Notes: generated by a model from the sequence alone, not told the origin. A DNA stretch of 64,000 nucleotides from Miniphocaeibacter sp012841535 (GCF_049274025.1 NZ_JBASRV010000077.1); one strand, 5' to 3'; counted from the first letter of the stretch, positions 40,932 through 50,048 are shown. Made by a program: numbers and translations.

Positions 40932-42032
40932 ATGGCGAAAAAAGTGTTTAATGTTTTTATGATTTTATTAGGTGGGATTTGTGGTTTTACAATTGTTTAC
41001 TTATTAGACAAGGTACAGTTATTAACTAGCTTTGAAGGAACTGTTAAAACTATAATTTATATTGCTGGTATTATTCTATTTTCTATTATTTTTTATTTGA
41101 TTTTTCCTAAAATCATAAAAGGAATCGACAAATCAACAAAAAATGTTGAATCAGAAATTGCAAAATTACCTATTAGTGAGGTTTTACTTGGTGTAGTAGG
41201 GATGATAATTGGACTTATAGTTGCACTATTGGTTTCTTATCCATTACTGCAGTTAGAACTACCCTATGTAGGTAACATTCCAATGGTAATATTGTCTATA
41301 ATCATATTTATTTCCCTAGGTTATTTAGGCTTAAGACTTGGACGAACTAATAAAAGTGATTTAAATAATATTTTTCAAAAGGTTAAAGCACCTAAAGAAA
41401 AAGCCAGTAAAAAGGCAACAAATGATTCAATAAAAATACTTGATACTTCTGTAATAATTGATGGTAGAATAAAAGACATTATTGAAGCTGGATTTATAGA
41501 GGGAAAAATTATAGTTCCTATTTTTGTTCTTGAAGAATTACAACATATAGCAGATTCTGACAATGACCTAAGAAGACAAAAAGGTAGAAGAGGACTTGAT
41601 ATTTTGAAGATGATTCAAAATATTACAGCTACAGATGTTGAAATATCTCAAAAAAGATACCCTGATATAGAAGAGGTTGATTCGAAAATATTACAGTTAG
41701 CTAAGGAATTTAAAGGAAAGGTAATTACAAATGATTATAATTTAAATAAGGTAGCAACAGTTAGAGATATTGAAGTTTTAAATATTAATGAATTAGCAAA
41801 TGCTATGAAACCAATAGTAATACCAGGGGAACAAATGACAGTTACAATTTTAAAAGATGGTAAAGAGGCAAATCAAGGCTTAGCTTATTTAGATGATGGA
41901 ACTATGGTTGTAATTGAAGACGGGAAAAACTATATAGGAAAGACTGTTGAAACAACAGTTACTTCAGTTTTACAAACAGCAGCAGGAAAAATGATATTTG
42001 TAAGAATTAATTTTAATAATGGAAAAATGTAG
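40932..42032 (+). CDS. PIN/TRAM-domain membrane protein (YacL family)
   Basis: A 366-residue protein with four N-terminal membrane helices (about 5-25, 37-57, 82-105, 112-135). A PIN nuclease domain (about 165-285; catalytic acids in ILDTSVIIDGRIKDI, LEELQHIAD, LDILKM, VITNDYNLNKVA) and a C-terminal TRAM domain (about 295-360) follow. It is a predicted RNA-processing nuclease at the membrane. RBS GGAGGTGA. The stop codon is in the stem of the downstream terminator. Confidence 0.9.
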   Translation: MAKKVFNVFMILLGGICGFTIVYLLDKVQLLTSFEGTVKTIIYIAGIILFSIIFYLIFPKIIKGIDKSTKNVESEIAKLPISEVLLGVVGMIIGLIVALLVSYPLLQLELPYVGNIPMVILSIIIFISLGYLGLRLGRTNKSDLNNIFQKVKAPKEKASKKATNDSIKILDTSVIIDGRIKDIIEAGFIEGKIIVPIFVLEELQHIADSDNDLRRQKGRRGLDILKMIQNITATDVEISQKRYPDIEEVDSKILQLAKEFKGKVITNDYNLNKVATVRDIEVLNINELANAMKPIVIPGEQMTVTILKDGKEANQGLAYLDDGTMVVIEDGKNYIGKTVETTVTSVLQTAAGKMIFVRINFNNGKM

Positions 42033-42054
42033 TTATATATAACTGCATTTTTTT
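42026..42054 (+). terminator. Terminator after the PIN/TRAM gene
   Basis: The stem AATGTAGTTAT / ATAACTGCATT (one wobble) is followed by TTTTTTT, with the stop codon TAG inside the 5' arm. Confidence 0.7.
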
Positions 42055-42073
42055 ATTGGAAAGATTTTATATA

Positions 42074-42082
42074 TGATATAAT
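42074..42082 (+). promoter_or_regulatory. Extended -10 promoter of ispD
   Basis: TGATATAAT (42074-42082) with TTATTG about 18 bp upstream. Expected initiation falls at about 42089, practically on the first in-frame ATG at 42090, so that ATG would be leaderless. Confidence 0.55.
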
Positions 42083-42089
42083 TTTTAAT

Positions 42090-42824
42090 ATGGATAGTTT
42101 GAATGAGAACATTAAAAAAATGAAAATTTCAGCTATTATAACAGCTGCTGGAAGTGGTTCTAGAATGGCTTCTAAGATACCTAAACAATTTTTAAAGATT
42201 AATGGAGTTCCAATAATAGAAAGAACTATAAGAAAGTTTTTTAGTATAGATATTATTGATGAAATAATAGTCATTGTAAGAAAAGAAGAATTGGATTTTT
42301 ATAATAAATTAACAAAAAAGTATAATAAAAAAATAAAAATTGCCATAGGAGGAAATACAAGAGAAAAATCCACGTATAATGGATTATTAAAAACTGATGC
42401 CAACAGTGATATTATTATTTGTCATGATGGTGTACGTCCTTTCGTAACAAAAGAAATAATATTAGAAGCTATTAGAAATATGAAAGATTATAATGCTGTA
42501 ATAGTAGGAGTACCTGTAAAGGATACAATAAAAAGCATAAGAGAAGACAAAACAATAGCTTTTACACCAGTAAGAAAATATTTATACCAGGCTCAGACTC
42601 CACAAGTATTTAAAAGACAGGTTATATTAGATGCCTATAATAAGTGTTTTACTGAGGATATTCAAGTTACTGATGATTCATCTTTAATGGAAATTATAGG
42701 TGAGAAAGTAAAAATAATAGATGGAAGTTATTCGAATATAAAAATTACTACAAAAGAGGATTTGGTATTTGGGGAAATTATAGCGAAATCGGAGGACGAA
42801 CTTGAGAATAGGAATAGGTTATGA
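42090..42824 (+). CDS. ispD: 2-C-methyl-D-erythritol 4-phosphate cytidylyltransferase
   Basis: A non-mevalonate isoprenoid enzyme making CDP-methylerythritol. ITAAGSGSRMASKIPKQFL (CTP loop), ICHDGVRPFV, VPVKDTIK and YQAQTPQVFK are signature blocks. It is 244 residues from ATG 42090, which lies almost at the predicted transcript start (leaderless). ATG 42120 gives 234 residues beginning MKISAII, closer to the family norm, but has only a weak RBS. Overlaps ispF by 23 bp. Confidence 0.93.
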   Translation: MDSLNENIKKMKISAIITAAGSGSRMASKIPKQFLKINGVPIIERTIRKFFSIDIIDEIIVIVRKEELDFYNKLTKKYNKKIKIAIGGNTREKSTYNGLLKTDANSDIIICHDGVRPFVTKEIILEAIRNMKDYNAVIVGVPVKDTIKSIREDKTIAFTPVRKYLYQAQTPQVFKRQVILDAYNKCFTEDIQVTDDSSLMEIIGEKVKIIDGSYSNIKITTKEDLVFGEIIAKSEDELENRNRL

Positions 42825-43281
42825 TGTTCATAAATTAGTGGAAAATAGAAAGCTTATATTAGGTGGAATAGAAATAGATTACCATTTAGGGCTACTAGGT
42901 CATTCAGATGCAGATGTTTGTATACATGCAATAATGGATGCTATACTAGGGGCTTTAGCTTTGGGAGATATTGGGAAATTATTTCCCGATAACGATATGA
43001 AGTATAAGGATATTGATTCAAAAATACTTCTTAGGAAAGTATATGATTTAATGGTGGAAAAAGGATATAAAATAGGAAATATAGATACTGTTATAGCAGC
43101 TCAACAGCCTAAACTATCGCCATATATTGATAATATGAGAAAAACTATAGCAGAAATATTAAATACGGAAATAAATAATATTTCTATAAAAGCAACAACA
43201 ACGGAAAAGTTGGGATTTGAAGGTAGGGAAGAGGGGATTTCAACATATTCAGTTGTCTTGCTAGATAAAATAGTTGACTAA
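42802..43281 (+). CDS. ispF: 2-C-methyl-D-erythritol 2,4-cyclodiphosphate synthase
   Basis: A 159-residue trimeric zinc enzyme two steps after IspD (the ispE step lies elsewhere). GIGYDVHKL (zinc Asp/His), LGHSDADVCIHAIMDAILGALALGDIG, FPDNDMKYKDIDSKILL and ISIKATTTEKLGFEGREEGI are intact. The start is TTG at 42802 with GGAGG upstream, inside the ispD 3' end, so the pair is coupled. Confidence 0.93.
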   Translation: MRIGIGYDVHKLVENRKLILGGIEIDYHLGLLGHSDADVCIHAIMDAILGALALGDIGKLFPDNDMKYKDIDSKILLRKVYDLMVEKGYKIGNIDTVIAAQQPKLSPYIDNMRKTIAEILNTEINNISIKATTTEKLGFEGREEGISTYSVVLLDKIVD

Positions 43282-43321
43282 AGATTTTTTTAGTGATAGC
43301 ATATAAGAAAATATAATATAC

Positions 43322-43444
43322 CTTATTGAGAGTGGTGGAGGGACTGGCCCTAAGAAACCCAGCAACCTATTTAATTAGGTGCTAAATCCTGCAGATTGTC
43401 TGAAAAATAAGTTTATCAGCCTTGCTTTTCGGCAAGGTTTTTTT
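43322..43444 (+). ncRNA. SAM-I (S-box) riboswitch with terminator
   Basis: The aptamer is at 43322-43411. P1 is CTTATT / AATAAG, and the highly conserved GTGGAGGGACTGGCCC, GAAACCCAGCAACC and GGTGCTAAATCCTGC segments are present in order. The expression platform ends with CCTTGC / GCAAGG and seven T (43420-43444). High SAM should terminate transcription before metK. Confidence 0.95.
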
Positions 43445-43582
43445 ATGATTTATGATAATAATGATTATTAATTATAAAAACAAATATAAATATAATAGAC
43501 TTAATTTTCAAACTAAATATATAAAAAGTAAAGTATATAGTATTAATAAAATAGTGTTTAGGTAAATATAAGAGGAGGAAAA

Positions 43583-44764
43583 ATGAAGAGAAGATTATTT
43601 ACATCAGAATCAGTTACAGAAGGACATCCAGATAAAATTTGTGACCAAATTTCTGATGCTATATTAGATGAAATAATAAAAGAAGACAAGGATGCTAGGG
43701 TTGCTTGTGAGTGTGCAACTACTACAGGAACGGTTTTTGTTATGGGAGAAATAACAACATCTTCATATGTCGATATTCAAAAAATAGTTAGAGAAACAGT
43801 AAGGGAAATTGGCTATGATAGGGGAAAATACGGCTTTGATTGTGATACTTGTGCTGTTCTTACCTCAATTAATGAACAATCTAAGGATATTGCTTTAGGA
43901 GTAGACGCTTCCTTAGAATATAAAGAAGGAGACAATGACATATATGACGAAATAGGAGCAGGAGACCAAGGAATGGTATTTGGTTATGCATGTAATGAAA
44001 CAGAGGAATATATGCCCTTACCAATTAGTCTTGCTCATAAGTTAACAAGAAAATTAACAGAATTAAGGAAATCCAAAACATTAAAGTATTTAAGACCTGA
44101 TGGAAAATCTCAAGTAACAGTTGAATATATAGACGACAAGCCTGTAAGAGTAGATGCTATAGTAGTTTCAACACAGCATGATCCAAATGTAACAACAGAG
44201 CAATTAAGGGAAGACATAAAAAATAAATTGATTTTAAAAGTTATTCCTGCAGAATTAATGGATGAAAATACAAGAATATTTATTAATCCAACTGGTAGAT
44301 TTGAAATAGGTGGACCAATGGGAGATTCCGGATTAACAGGCAGAAAGATTATTGTTGATACCTATGGCGGTTTTGCAAGACATGGAGGGGGAGCATTTTC
44401 TGGAAAAGATCCTACAAAAGTAGATCGTTCAGGAGCTTACATGGCAAGATATATTGCTAAAAATCTTGTTGCTGCAGGACTTGCAGATAAAGCTGAAGTT
44501 GGAATATCCTATGCAATAGGAGTTGCAAAACCAGTGTCAATATATGTAGATACTTTTGGTACAGGAAAAATTAGCGAAGAAAGATTAGCTGAAATTGTCG
44601 ATGAATATTTTGATACTAGACCTGCTGCAATTATTGATATTTTAGATTTAAGAAGACCGATTTATAAACAAACAGCAGCATATGGACATTTTGGAAGAGA
44701 TGATTTGGACTTGTCTTGGGAAAAATTAGATAAAGTTGAAGAATTGAAAAAAGAATTAAAATAA
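43583..44764 (+). CDS. metK: S-adenosylmethionine synthetase
   Basis: A 393-residue enzyme making SAM from methionine and ATP. FTSESVTEGHPDKICDQISDA, GAGDQGMVFGYA, GGAFSGKDPTKVDRSGAYMARYIAKN and a C-terminal YGHFGRDDLDLSWE are diagnostic. Feedback control through the SAM-I riboswitch upstream. About 140 bp between riboswitch and start are AT-rich with no second element seen. RBS AGAGGAGG. Confidence 0.96.
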   Translation: MKRRLFTSESVTEGHPDKICDQISDAILDEIIKEDKDARVACECATTTGTVFVMGEITTSSYVDIQKIVRETVREIGYDRGKYGFDCDTCAVLTSINEQSKDIALGVDASLEYKEGDNDIYDEIGAGDQGMVFGYACNETEEYMPLPISLAHKLTRKLTELRKSKTLKYLRPDGKSQVTVEYIDDKPVRVDAIVVSTQHDPNVTTEQLREDIKNKLILKVIPAELMDENTRIFINPTGRFEIGGPMGDSGLTGRKIIVDTYGGFARHGGGAFSGKDPTKVDRSGAYMARYIAKNLVAAGLADKAEVGISYAIGVAKPVSIYVDTFGTGKISEERLAEIVDEYFDTRPAAIIDILDLRRPIYKQTAAYGHFGRDDLDLSWEKLDKVEELKKELK

Positions 44765-44767
44765 GGA

Positions 44768-44802
44768 AAAATAAGTAGGTGTAACACCTACTTATTTTTT
44801 TT
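44768..44802. terminator. Bidirectional terminator between metK and the BFD-like gene
   Basis: A 12-bp perfect stem (AATAAGTAGGTG / CACCTACTTATT, loop TAA) followed by TTTTTTTT. It overlaps the end of the minus-strand gene. Confidence 0.8.
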
Positions 44803-45007
44803 CCCAATATTCATCAATTAGTTCTTGAATTGGCTCTGTACAATTTTTGCCTTTACAGTAGCCAGAACCAGCACCTGTTTTTTTACGAACGGCTTCAATA
44901 TCATCAAAACCATTTTCAATAGCATGTTTAATTTTATATTTCGATATGGATTTACAAGTGCAAACCTTAGTTAATTTATCCATTATTATATTTTCTTTAT
45001 TATCCAT
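44792..45007 (-). CDS. Stand-alone BFD-like [2Fe-2S]-binding protein
   Basis: A 71-residue single-domain protein. The Cys pattern CTC...GYCKGKNC (two Cys near the N-terminus, two at about 50-56) is that of the bacterioferritin-associated ferredoxin/NifU-central-domain [2Fe-2S] fold. In clostridia such free-standing BFD modules accompany oxidoreductases or copper chaperones; here it is alone. Start supported by GGAG on the minus strand. Confidence 0.8.
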   Translation of the reverse strand: MDNKENIIMDKLTKVCTCKSISKYKIKHAIENGFDDIEAVRKKTGAGSGYCKGKNCTEPIQELIDEYWEKK

Positions 45008-45241
45008 AAAATCTCCTAAATTATTTTTATAAATAATATATTAGCATAATTATAATATATTAAAAAGATAAATAGTAGATTTAATAATTAGAAAGAATTT
45101 ATAAATTTATTTTACTAGCTAATTTAATCGCTCCTGTATTTTAAACAAATAGGCTATAATAGATTATAGTTTAATATTAATAGGAGAATAAATAAATTAT
45201 AGACCTTATTAAAATATTCCCATTTATATTTTCATAAAGAA

Positions 45242-45271
45242 TAGTCAGAAATGGCTTATTTATGTTATATT
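45242..45271 (+). promoter_or_regulatory. Promoter of mreB
   Basis: TAGTCA (45242-45247), 18 bp, extended -10 TGTTATATT ending at 45271. The 230 bp between the divergent BFD-like gene and this promoter are AT-rich and show nothing else. Confidence 0.4.
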
Positions 45272-45301
45272 ATTTAATAGATATAGAGAGGAAGAAATAT
45301 A

Positions 45302-46363
45302 ATGGCTAATTTAAGAAAAAGCATAGCAATAGATTTAGGAACAGCTTCAGTATTGGTGTATATGCGTGGCAAAGGTGTTATTATTAATGAGCCTTCAGTA
45401 GTAGCTATGGATAGTTATACTGGGAAAGTCCTTTCAGTAGGAAAGGAAGCTAAGAAAATGCTAGGCAGGACACCAGGAAATATTATTGCAACAAGACCAA
45501 TGAAAGATGGTGTTATTGCAGATTTTAATACAACTGAAAAAATGTTGTCATATTTTATTGAGAAAGCTTTAGGTAAATCATTTATAAAACCAAATGTTGT
45601 AATATGCGTTCCAAGTGAAATTACTCAAGTTCAAAGAAGAGCAGTAATACAAGCTAGTAAATTCGCAGGGGCCTATAAAACATATTTAATAGAAGAACCT
45701 TTAGCTGCAGCAATAGGAGCCGGAGTAGATATTGGAGATGCTGGCGGTAATATGATTATAGATATAGGTGGAGGAACTACAGATGTAGCTGTAATTGCTT
45801 TAGGTGGTATTATAATTAATAGATCAATTCCAGTTGCAGGAGATGAGTGTGATAAAGCTATATCTGATTATATTAAGAAAAAATATAATATGATTATTGG
45901 GGAGAGAACAGCAGAGGATATAAAAATAAATATAGCTGCTGCAAACTTAAGAGATGATAATGACCTTTTTGAAGTAAGGGGAAGAAATTTAATTAATGGT
46001 TTGCCTATGCATGTTTTTGTAACAGCGTCAGATATATCGGAAGCCCTTGAAAAACCTTTAACTCAAATTGTAGACACAGTTCATAGCGTTCTTGAACAAA
46101 CACCACCAGAACTTGCAGCTGATTTATTTGAAAGAGGTGCAATAATGACAGGTGGTAGTAGTTTAATTGCTGGACTAGATAAGAAAATTCAAGAAAAAAT
46201 AGGAATAAAGGTTCAAGTGGCAGAGGGACCAGTAACAGCTGTTGTTAGAGGAACAGGAAAGGCTTTAAACTGGATAGATAAATTAGATTCTAGTGAAATG
46301 GGAGAAGAAAGTAGCAGAAAAAAAGCAATAGAAGAAAGAATGAAGAATAATTTTAATTATTAA
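45302..46363 (+). CDS. mreB: Rod-shape-determining actin homologue MreB/Mbl
   Basis: A 353-residue bacterial actin that organises cell-wall elongation at the inner membrane. IAIDLGTASVLVYMRGKG (phosphate 1), VCVPSEITQVQRRAV, IIDIGGGTTDVAVIALGGI (phosphate 2) and GAIMTGGSSLIAGLDKKI (adenosine site) are intact. It is monocistronic, not in an mreBCD cluster, so it may be the Mbl/MreBH-type paralogue. Its presence hints at a rod or elongated cell. RBS GAGGAAG. Confidence 0.93.
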   Translation: MANLRKSIAIDLGTASVLVYMRGKGVIINEPSVVAMDSYTGKVLSVGKEAKKMLGRTPGNIIATRPMKDGVIADFNTTEKMLSYFIEKALGKSFIKPNVVICVPSEITQVQRRAVIQASKFAGAYKTYLIEEPLAAAIGAGVDIGDAGGNMIIDIGGGTTDVAVIALGGIIINRSIPVAGDECDKAISDYIKKKYNMIIGERTAEDIKINIAAANLRDDNDLFEVRGRNLINGLPMHVFVTASDISEALEKPLTQIVDTVHSVLEQTPPELAADLFERGAIMTGGSSLIAGLDKKIQEKIGIKVQVAEGPVTAVVRGTGKALNWIDKLDSSEMGEESSRKKAIEERMKNNFNY

Positions 46364-46454
46364 CTGTAATGAGTTCAAAAATATATTCATACCATAGACT
46401 CAGTTTTAAAAATATGTTATTATAGTTAATGTATAAACAAGGGGGGTAATTTTT

Positions 46455-47000
46455 ATGAAAGATATGACACAAGCAAATTTACGTTCAGCTTATGGTGGGG
46501 AATCACAAGCTAGAAACAGATATGATATTTGGGGAGAATGTGCAGGAAAAGACGGTTTTCCTAATGTAGAAAGACTTTTTCATTGTACAGCTGATGCAGA
46601 AAAAATACATGCAGGTTTACATTTTAAAGCAATGAAAGATGTAAAAGGTGACTTTTTAGTTGCTAGTATGGCTGGTTTTGGAATAGGAACAACTTCTGAA
46701 AACTTAGAAGCTGCTAGAGGTGGAGAAATTTTTGAATATACTGAAATGTATCCAGCATATATAGCAGTAGCAGAAATGCAAGAAGAAAAAGAAGCTGTTA
46801 GAGCAATGAGATTTGCAATTGAAGCTGAAAAAGTTCACGCTGTATTATTTGGTAAAGCTAAAGAAGCAGTTGACCAAGCAAAGGACTTAGATGCAGAAAA
46901 GATTTTATTATGTCCAGTATGTGGATTTATAAGCATAACTGGTGAAGAAGAAAAATGTCCAATTTGTGGGGCGTTATCTTCAAAATTTGTAGCGTATTAA
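46455..47000 (+). CDS. rbr: Rubrerythrin
   Basis: A 181-residue peroxide-scavenging protein of anaerobes. The N-terminal ferritin-like diiron domain has carboxylate/His ligands in YGGESQARNRY, AEKIHAG, EMYPAYIAVAEMQEEK and AEKVHA. The C-terminal rubredoxin-like domain has CPVCG (153-157) and CPICG (168-172). It reduces H2O2 with electrons from rubredoxin/NADH. RBS GGGGGG. A hairpin and the HPr gene follow. Confidence 0.95.
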   Translation: MKDMTQANLRSAYGGESQARNRYDIWGECAGKDGFPNVERLFHCTADAEKIHAGLHFKAMKDVKGDFLVASMAGFGIGTTSENLEAARGGEIFEYTEMYPAYIAVAEMQEEKEAVRAMRFAIEAEKVHAVLFGKAKEAVDQAKDLDAEKILLCPVCGFISITGEEEKCPICGALSSKFVAY

Positions 47001-47008
47001 TATTAAAT

Positions 47009-47038
47009 AATTGGGATGCTTGAAAGAGCATTCCAATT
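47009..47038 (+). terminator. Hairpin between rubrerythrin and HPr genes
   Basis: A 12-bp stem with one wobble (AATTGGGATGCT / AGCATTCCAATT) and a 6-nt loop. Only TTTAAAATATTT follows, so termination may be partial. Confidence 0.5.
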
Positions 47039-47062
47039 TAAAATATTTGGAGGTTAATTTTC

Positions 47063-47323
47063 ATGGTAGAGGAAAAGGTTATTATAGTAAACGACGAAGG
47101 GTTACATGCTAGACCAGCAGCTAGATACTTACAAGAAGCAATAAAATATCAATGTGATATAACTTTAATAAAAGATAATGTTGAGTATGACGGAAAAAGT
47201 ATACTATCAATCCTTAGTATGGGAGCATTTAAAGGTTCGGAAATCGTTATTAGATGTAATGGTGATGATGAAAAAGCTGCATTAGAGAATTTAAAAGATT
47301 TTATAGAAAATGAATTACATTAA
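47063..47323 (+). CDS. ptsH: HPr phosphocarrier protein
   Basis: An 86-residue HPr. The PTS phosphorylation site is His15 (GLHARPAARY) and the regulatory site for HPr kinase is Ser46 (GKSILSILSMGAFKGS). Both are present, and HPr kinase is encoded at about 60.3 kb. It carries phosphate in sugar uptake and, as P-Ser-HPr, carbon catabolite control. RBS TGGAGGT. Two terminators follow. Confidence 0.95.
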   Translation: MVEEKVIIVNDEGLHARPAARYLQEAIKYQCDITLIKDNVEYDGKSILSILSMGAFKGSEIVIRCNGDDEKAALENLKDFIENELH

Positions 47324-47354
47324 TACATATTATTAAAAAATTACATATTTGAAT

Positions 47355-47395
47355 TAGACAAAATTTTATTCAGAAAGATAGTTTTGTCTATTTTT
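47355..47395 (+). terminator. First terminator after ptsH
   Basis: The stem TAGACAAAA / TTTTGTCTA is followed by TTTTT. Confidence 0.65.
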
Positions 47396-47432
47396 GGTGT
47401 ATAAAATTATTTTTATAAGATATTTTAGTTAA

Positions 47433-47460
47433 TAAGAGAGTTAGACTCTCTATTTTTTTT
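47433..47460 (+). terminator. Second terminator after ptsH
   Basis: AGAGAGT-TAG-ACTCTCT is followed by eight T. Confidence 0.75.
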
Positions 47461-47542
47461 GCTTAAATAATATAAACATATTTAATTTAAACTTTCTAAT
47501 TATTATGTTATAGTAAATATATATAAAATATGGAGGTTATAT

Positions 47543-48889
47543 ATGAATAGTTTAGTGAAAAAAATTAGCTCAATATTAATAGTGGGAATTTTAAATTTTT
47601 TAGTATTAATAAATGTATCTGAAGCATCATCAAACTTACATTTATCTGGAAAAGATAGATACGACACTAATATAAAAATAATAGATGAAGCTGTAAAATT
47701 AGGAGCGAAAACAGGTACGGTGGTAATTGTAAGTGGGAAGGATTATCCAGATGCCTTAAGTGCAGGCAATATTGCATATAGGGAAAAGTTTCCATTAATA
47801 CTAGAAGATAGTTCTTTAGAACAAAAAGTAGCCAAGTATAATCCAACAAATGTAATAGTAGTAGGTGGTAAAAATACAGTAGTTAAAGATAGTTCTTTGG
47901 AACAAAGACTTAAAGGAAAATATGGGTTTAAAAGACTTGCTGGAGCAGATAGATATAAAACAAGTGATGCAGTAATAAACTATATTGAAGGTTTAAGTAG
48001 TATAGCAAAATACGATAAAGTAGGAGTAAGAGGTAATGATTTCCCAGATGCCTTATCTGCAATACCCCTTGCAAGTAAAAGCGGAAGTTTGTTAAGACTA
48101 TCTAATAATTCAAATAATCAATTTTATATAACAGTAGGTGGCAGAGTACCTGGTAAAATAGTTGCAAGTAGCCTTGGAGATACAGGAAGAAATATATCAG
48201 GAAGAGATAGGTACGGAACAAGTCAAAAAGTAGTAGAAGTATTTAAAACAGATAAACTATTAGTAGTAAAAGGAAATGATTATCCAGATGCATTAGCAGC
48301 GTCTACATTAGCTGGAGTATTAAATGCAAATATCTTACTAGTAAATACAAATGGTTTAACAAATGAGGATATAAGATTAATAAATGCAGCAAATGATGTA
48401 ATTTATATAGGTGGCGGAGTACCAATCTATAATCCAAATGGAGCAACGGCAACAGAGCCGACAGAACCTGAATCCGAAGCTCAAGTAGGATCAACTGAAG
48501 AAAAAATAGAACAATATAGGAAAGAAGTTTTTAGATTAGTCAATATAGAGAGAAAAAAGGTTGGTTTAGCAAATTTTGAATGGAGAGAGGATTTTTCAAA
48601 AGGTATGCAAGTAAGAGCGGAAGAATTGTCAAGAGAATTCTCACATTCAAGACCAGATGGCTCTAGCATATTTACAGCATTTGAAGGGTTAGATTTCTAT
48701 TCCTTAGGTGAAAATATTGCAGTAGGCCAAGGAACACCACAAGCGGTAGTTGATGCCTGGATGAATTCAGAGGGGCATAAGGCGAATATCTTACATCCCT
48801 ACGCAGAAGGTATGAATGTAGGTTATTATCATACATCAAATATTCCTAATGGACATTATTGGGCTCTGGTTATAATTGTAAACAATTAA
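47543..48889 (+). CDS. Secreted CWB2-repeat protein with C-terminal CAP domain
   Basis: A 448-residue surface protein. A signal peptide lies at about 1-28 (hydrophobic core, cleavage near SEASS). Three cell-wall-binding type 2 repeats follow (about 35-300), each with an RYDT/RYKTSD/RYGTSQ start and PDALSA/PDALAAS core; the family anchors proteins to wall polymers. A Glu-rich linker (about 300-325) leads to a CAP/SCP domain (about 325-448) with RKKVGLANFEW, FSHSRPDG, LGENIAVG and HKANILHPYAEGMNVGYY. Function of CAP domains is diverse. RBS TGGAGG. A hairpin ends the unit. Confidence 0.92.
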   Translation: MNSLVKKISSILIVGILNFLVLINVSEASSNLHLSGKDRYDTNIKIIDEAVKLGAKTGTVVIVSGKDYPDALSAGNIAYREKFPLILEDSSLEQKVAKYNPTNVIVVGGKNTVVKDSSLEQRLKGKYGFKRLAGADRYKTSDAVINYIEGLSSIAKYDKVGVRGNDFPDALSAIPLASKSGSLLRLSNNSNNQFYITVGGRVPGKIVASSLGDTGRNISGRDRYGTSQKVVEVFKTDKLLVVKGNDYPDALAASTLAGVLNANILLVNTNGLTNEDIRLINAANDVIYIGGGVPIYNPNGATATEPTEPESEAQVGSTEEKIEQYRKEVFRLVNIERKKVGLANFEWREDFSKGMQVRAEELSREFSHSRPDGSSIFTAFEGLDFYSLGENIAVGQGTPQAVVDAWMNSEGHKANILHPYAEGMNVGYYHTSNIPNGHYWALVIIVNN

Positions 48890-48893
48890 TATA

Positions 48894-48923
48894 AAAAACT
48901 TAGGTTTAAAAGCCTAAGTTTTT
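48894..48923 (+). terminator. Terminator after the CWB2-CAP gene
   Basis: An 11-bp stem AAAAACTTAGG / CCTAAGTTTTT with an 8-nt loop. Confidence 0.8.
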
Positions 48924-49040
48924 GTGTTTCATAAAGGTATTATAAAATAAATAAGACGGATTTTTAGTCTAAAAAATTATATTTTTAATAGAAAAATTAA
49001 TTTATATAAAAAGATTTCACAAAGTCTTTTAAAAGGAAAT

Positions 49041-49621
49041 TCAACTTTGGACTATTACTTTTATTGGTGTACATTTCTTATTATTACAATCACTTTCAGA
49101 AACGTTACAAGCTGCAATTTCTAAAGACATATTCATTTTTGCCTCTAAAATTATTTTACTACCAGCTTTTGATAGGGGAGGATTAACGGTTATACTGCCA
49201 TCGTTGTTAATTTTTGTATGCATAAATAGATTTACAGGATGAATAATAGGCCTTATTTCTTTTAAGCTATTATTTATATTATCAAGACAATTTGGATGTA
49301 CTTTTCCATTTTTATAAAAAAAATCATACATTTCTATAGAGCAACAAGGATGTAGTAGGTCGTATTCTCCAACATCATCATATATAATTTTAAACATTGG
49401 ACGATAAAGATTTGAATAGATTATATCTTAAATACTAAGTCTTAAAGATTCATTACAATCAATAGAAACCCCTGTTGATAAAAATTCATTTGAATTTTCT
49501 GAGCATTCTGCAAAAAAATCAACTACCTGACCATCCTCAATATCCATAATGGTTATCTTTGATTTTTTAATATATTGATACCTTTTCCACTACAAGCATT
49601 TATTATGAATTCATGTTTCAT
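49041..49621 (-). pseudogene. Decayed DUF1989 (urea-carboxylase-associated family) gene
   Basis: The minus strand carries a complete DUF1989 protein in pieces. It starts at 49621 (GGAGG upstream) with MKHEFIINACSGKGIN. An extra dinucleotide (AT) in the ATATATTAAAAAA stretch near 49580 shifts the frame. SKITIMDIEDGQVVDFFAE and LSTGVSIDCNESLRLSI then follow in a second frame, ended by TAA (about 49424) where the family continues with a residue before DIIYSNLYRPM. The remainder (from 49397) is intact with HPNCLDNINN, VNLFMHTKIN, NPPLSKAGS and CNNKKCTPI. Two independent lesions make it non-functional. Relatives bind metal through the Cys/His positions and are linked to urea/guanidine degradation. 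Confidence 0.82.
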
Positions 49622-49693
49622 TTTCCTCCATAGGCTAATTAGTAAGGAAGATTATATTATAAAAAAAAGAAATTTTTATTTTATATATTGTTA

Positions 49694-49725
49694 TTGTTTT
49701 AAGTATTAGTATGTGTTATACTTAA
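49694..49725 (+). promoter_or_regulatory. Promoter of the cold-shock gene with small dyad
   Basis: TTGTTT (49694-49699), 17 bp, extended -10 TGTTATACT ending at 49722. The dyad TTAAGTAT / ATACTTAA (49699-49706 and 49718-49725) brackets the -10. The resulting leader of about 90 nt is long, as in other cold-shock genes. Confidence 0.6.
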
Positions 49726-49818
49726 ATAGTAATTTTTATTAAATCTAATATTGAGTGTATTTAAATACCCCTTTATAAGTTTATGATTATTGCAATATTT
49801 TAAAAGGAGGTATTTTTT

Positions 49819-50019
49819 ATGAACACAGGTACAGTTAAATGGTTTAATTCTGAAAAAGGTTTTGGGTTTATAACTCAAGACAATGGTGAAGATGTTTTTG
49901 CACATTTTTCACAAATTCAAGGAGACGGTTTCAAAACATTAGACGAAGGTCAACAAGTTACTTTCGATACTGAAGAGTCAACTCGTGGATTACAAGCAAC
50001 TAATATTAACAAAATATAG
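49819..50019 (+). CDS. Cold-shock protein (CspA family)
   Basis: A 66-residue OB-fold RNA/DNA chaperone. RNP1 KGFGFI (14-19) and RNP2 VFAHFS (29-34) are intact, and the start MNTGTVKWFNSEKG is canonical. RBS AAAGGAGG. A terminator follows directly, so it is monocistronic. Confidence 0.96.
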   Translation: MNTGTVKWFNSEKGFGFITQDNGEDVFAHFSQIQGDGFKTLDEGQQVTFDTEESTRGLQATNINKI

Positions 50020-50048
50020 GTTAGCATGTAAGAGTAAACTATAATATT

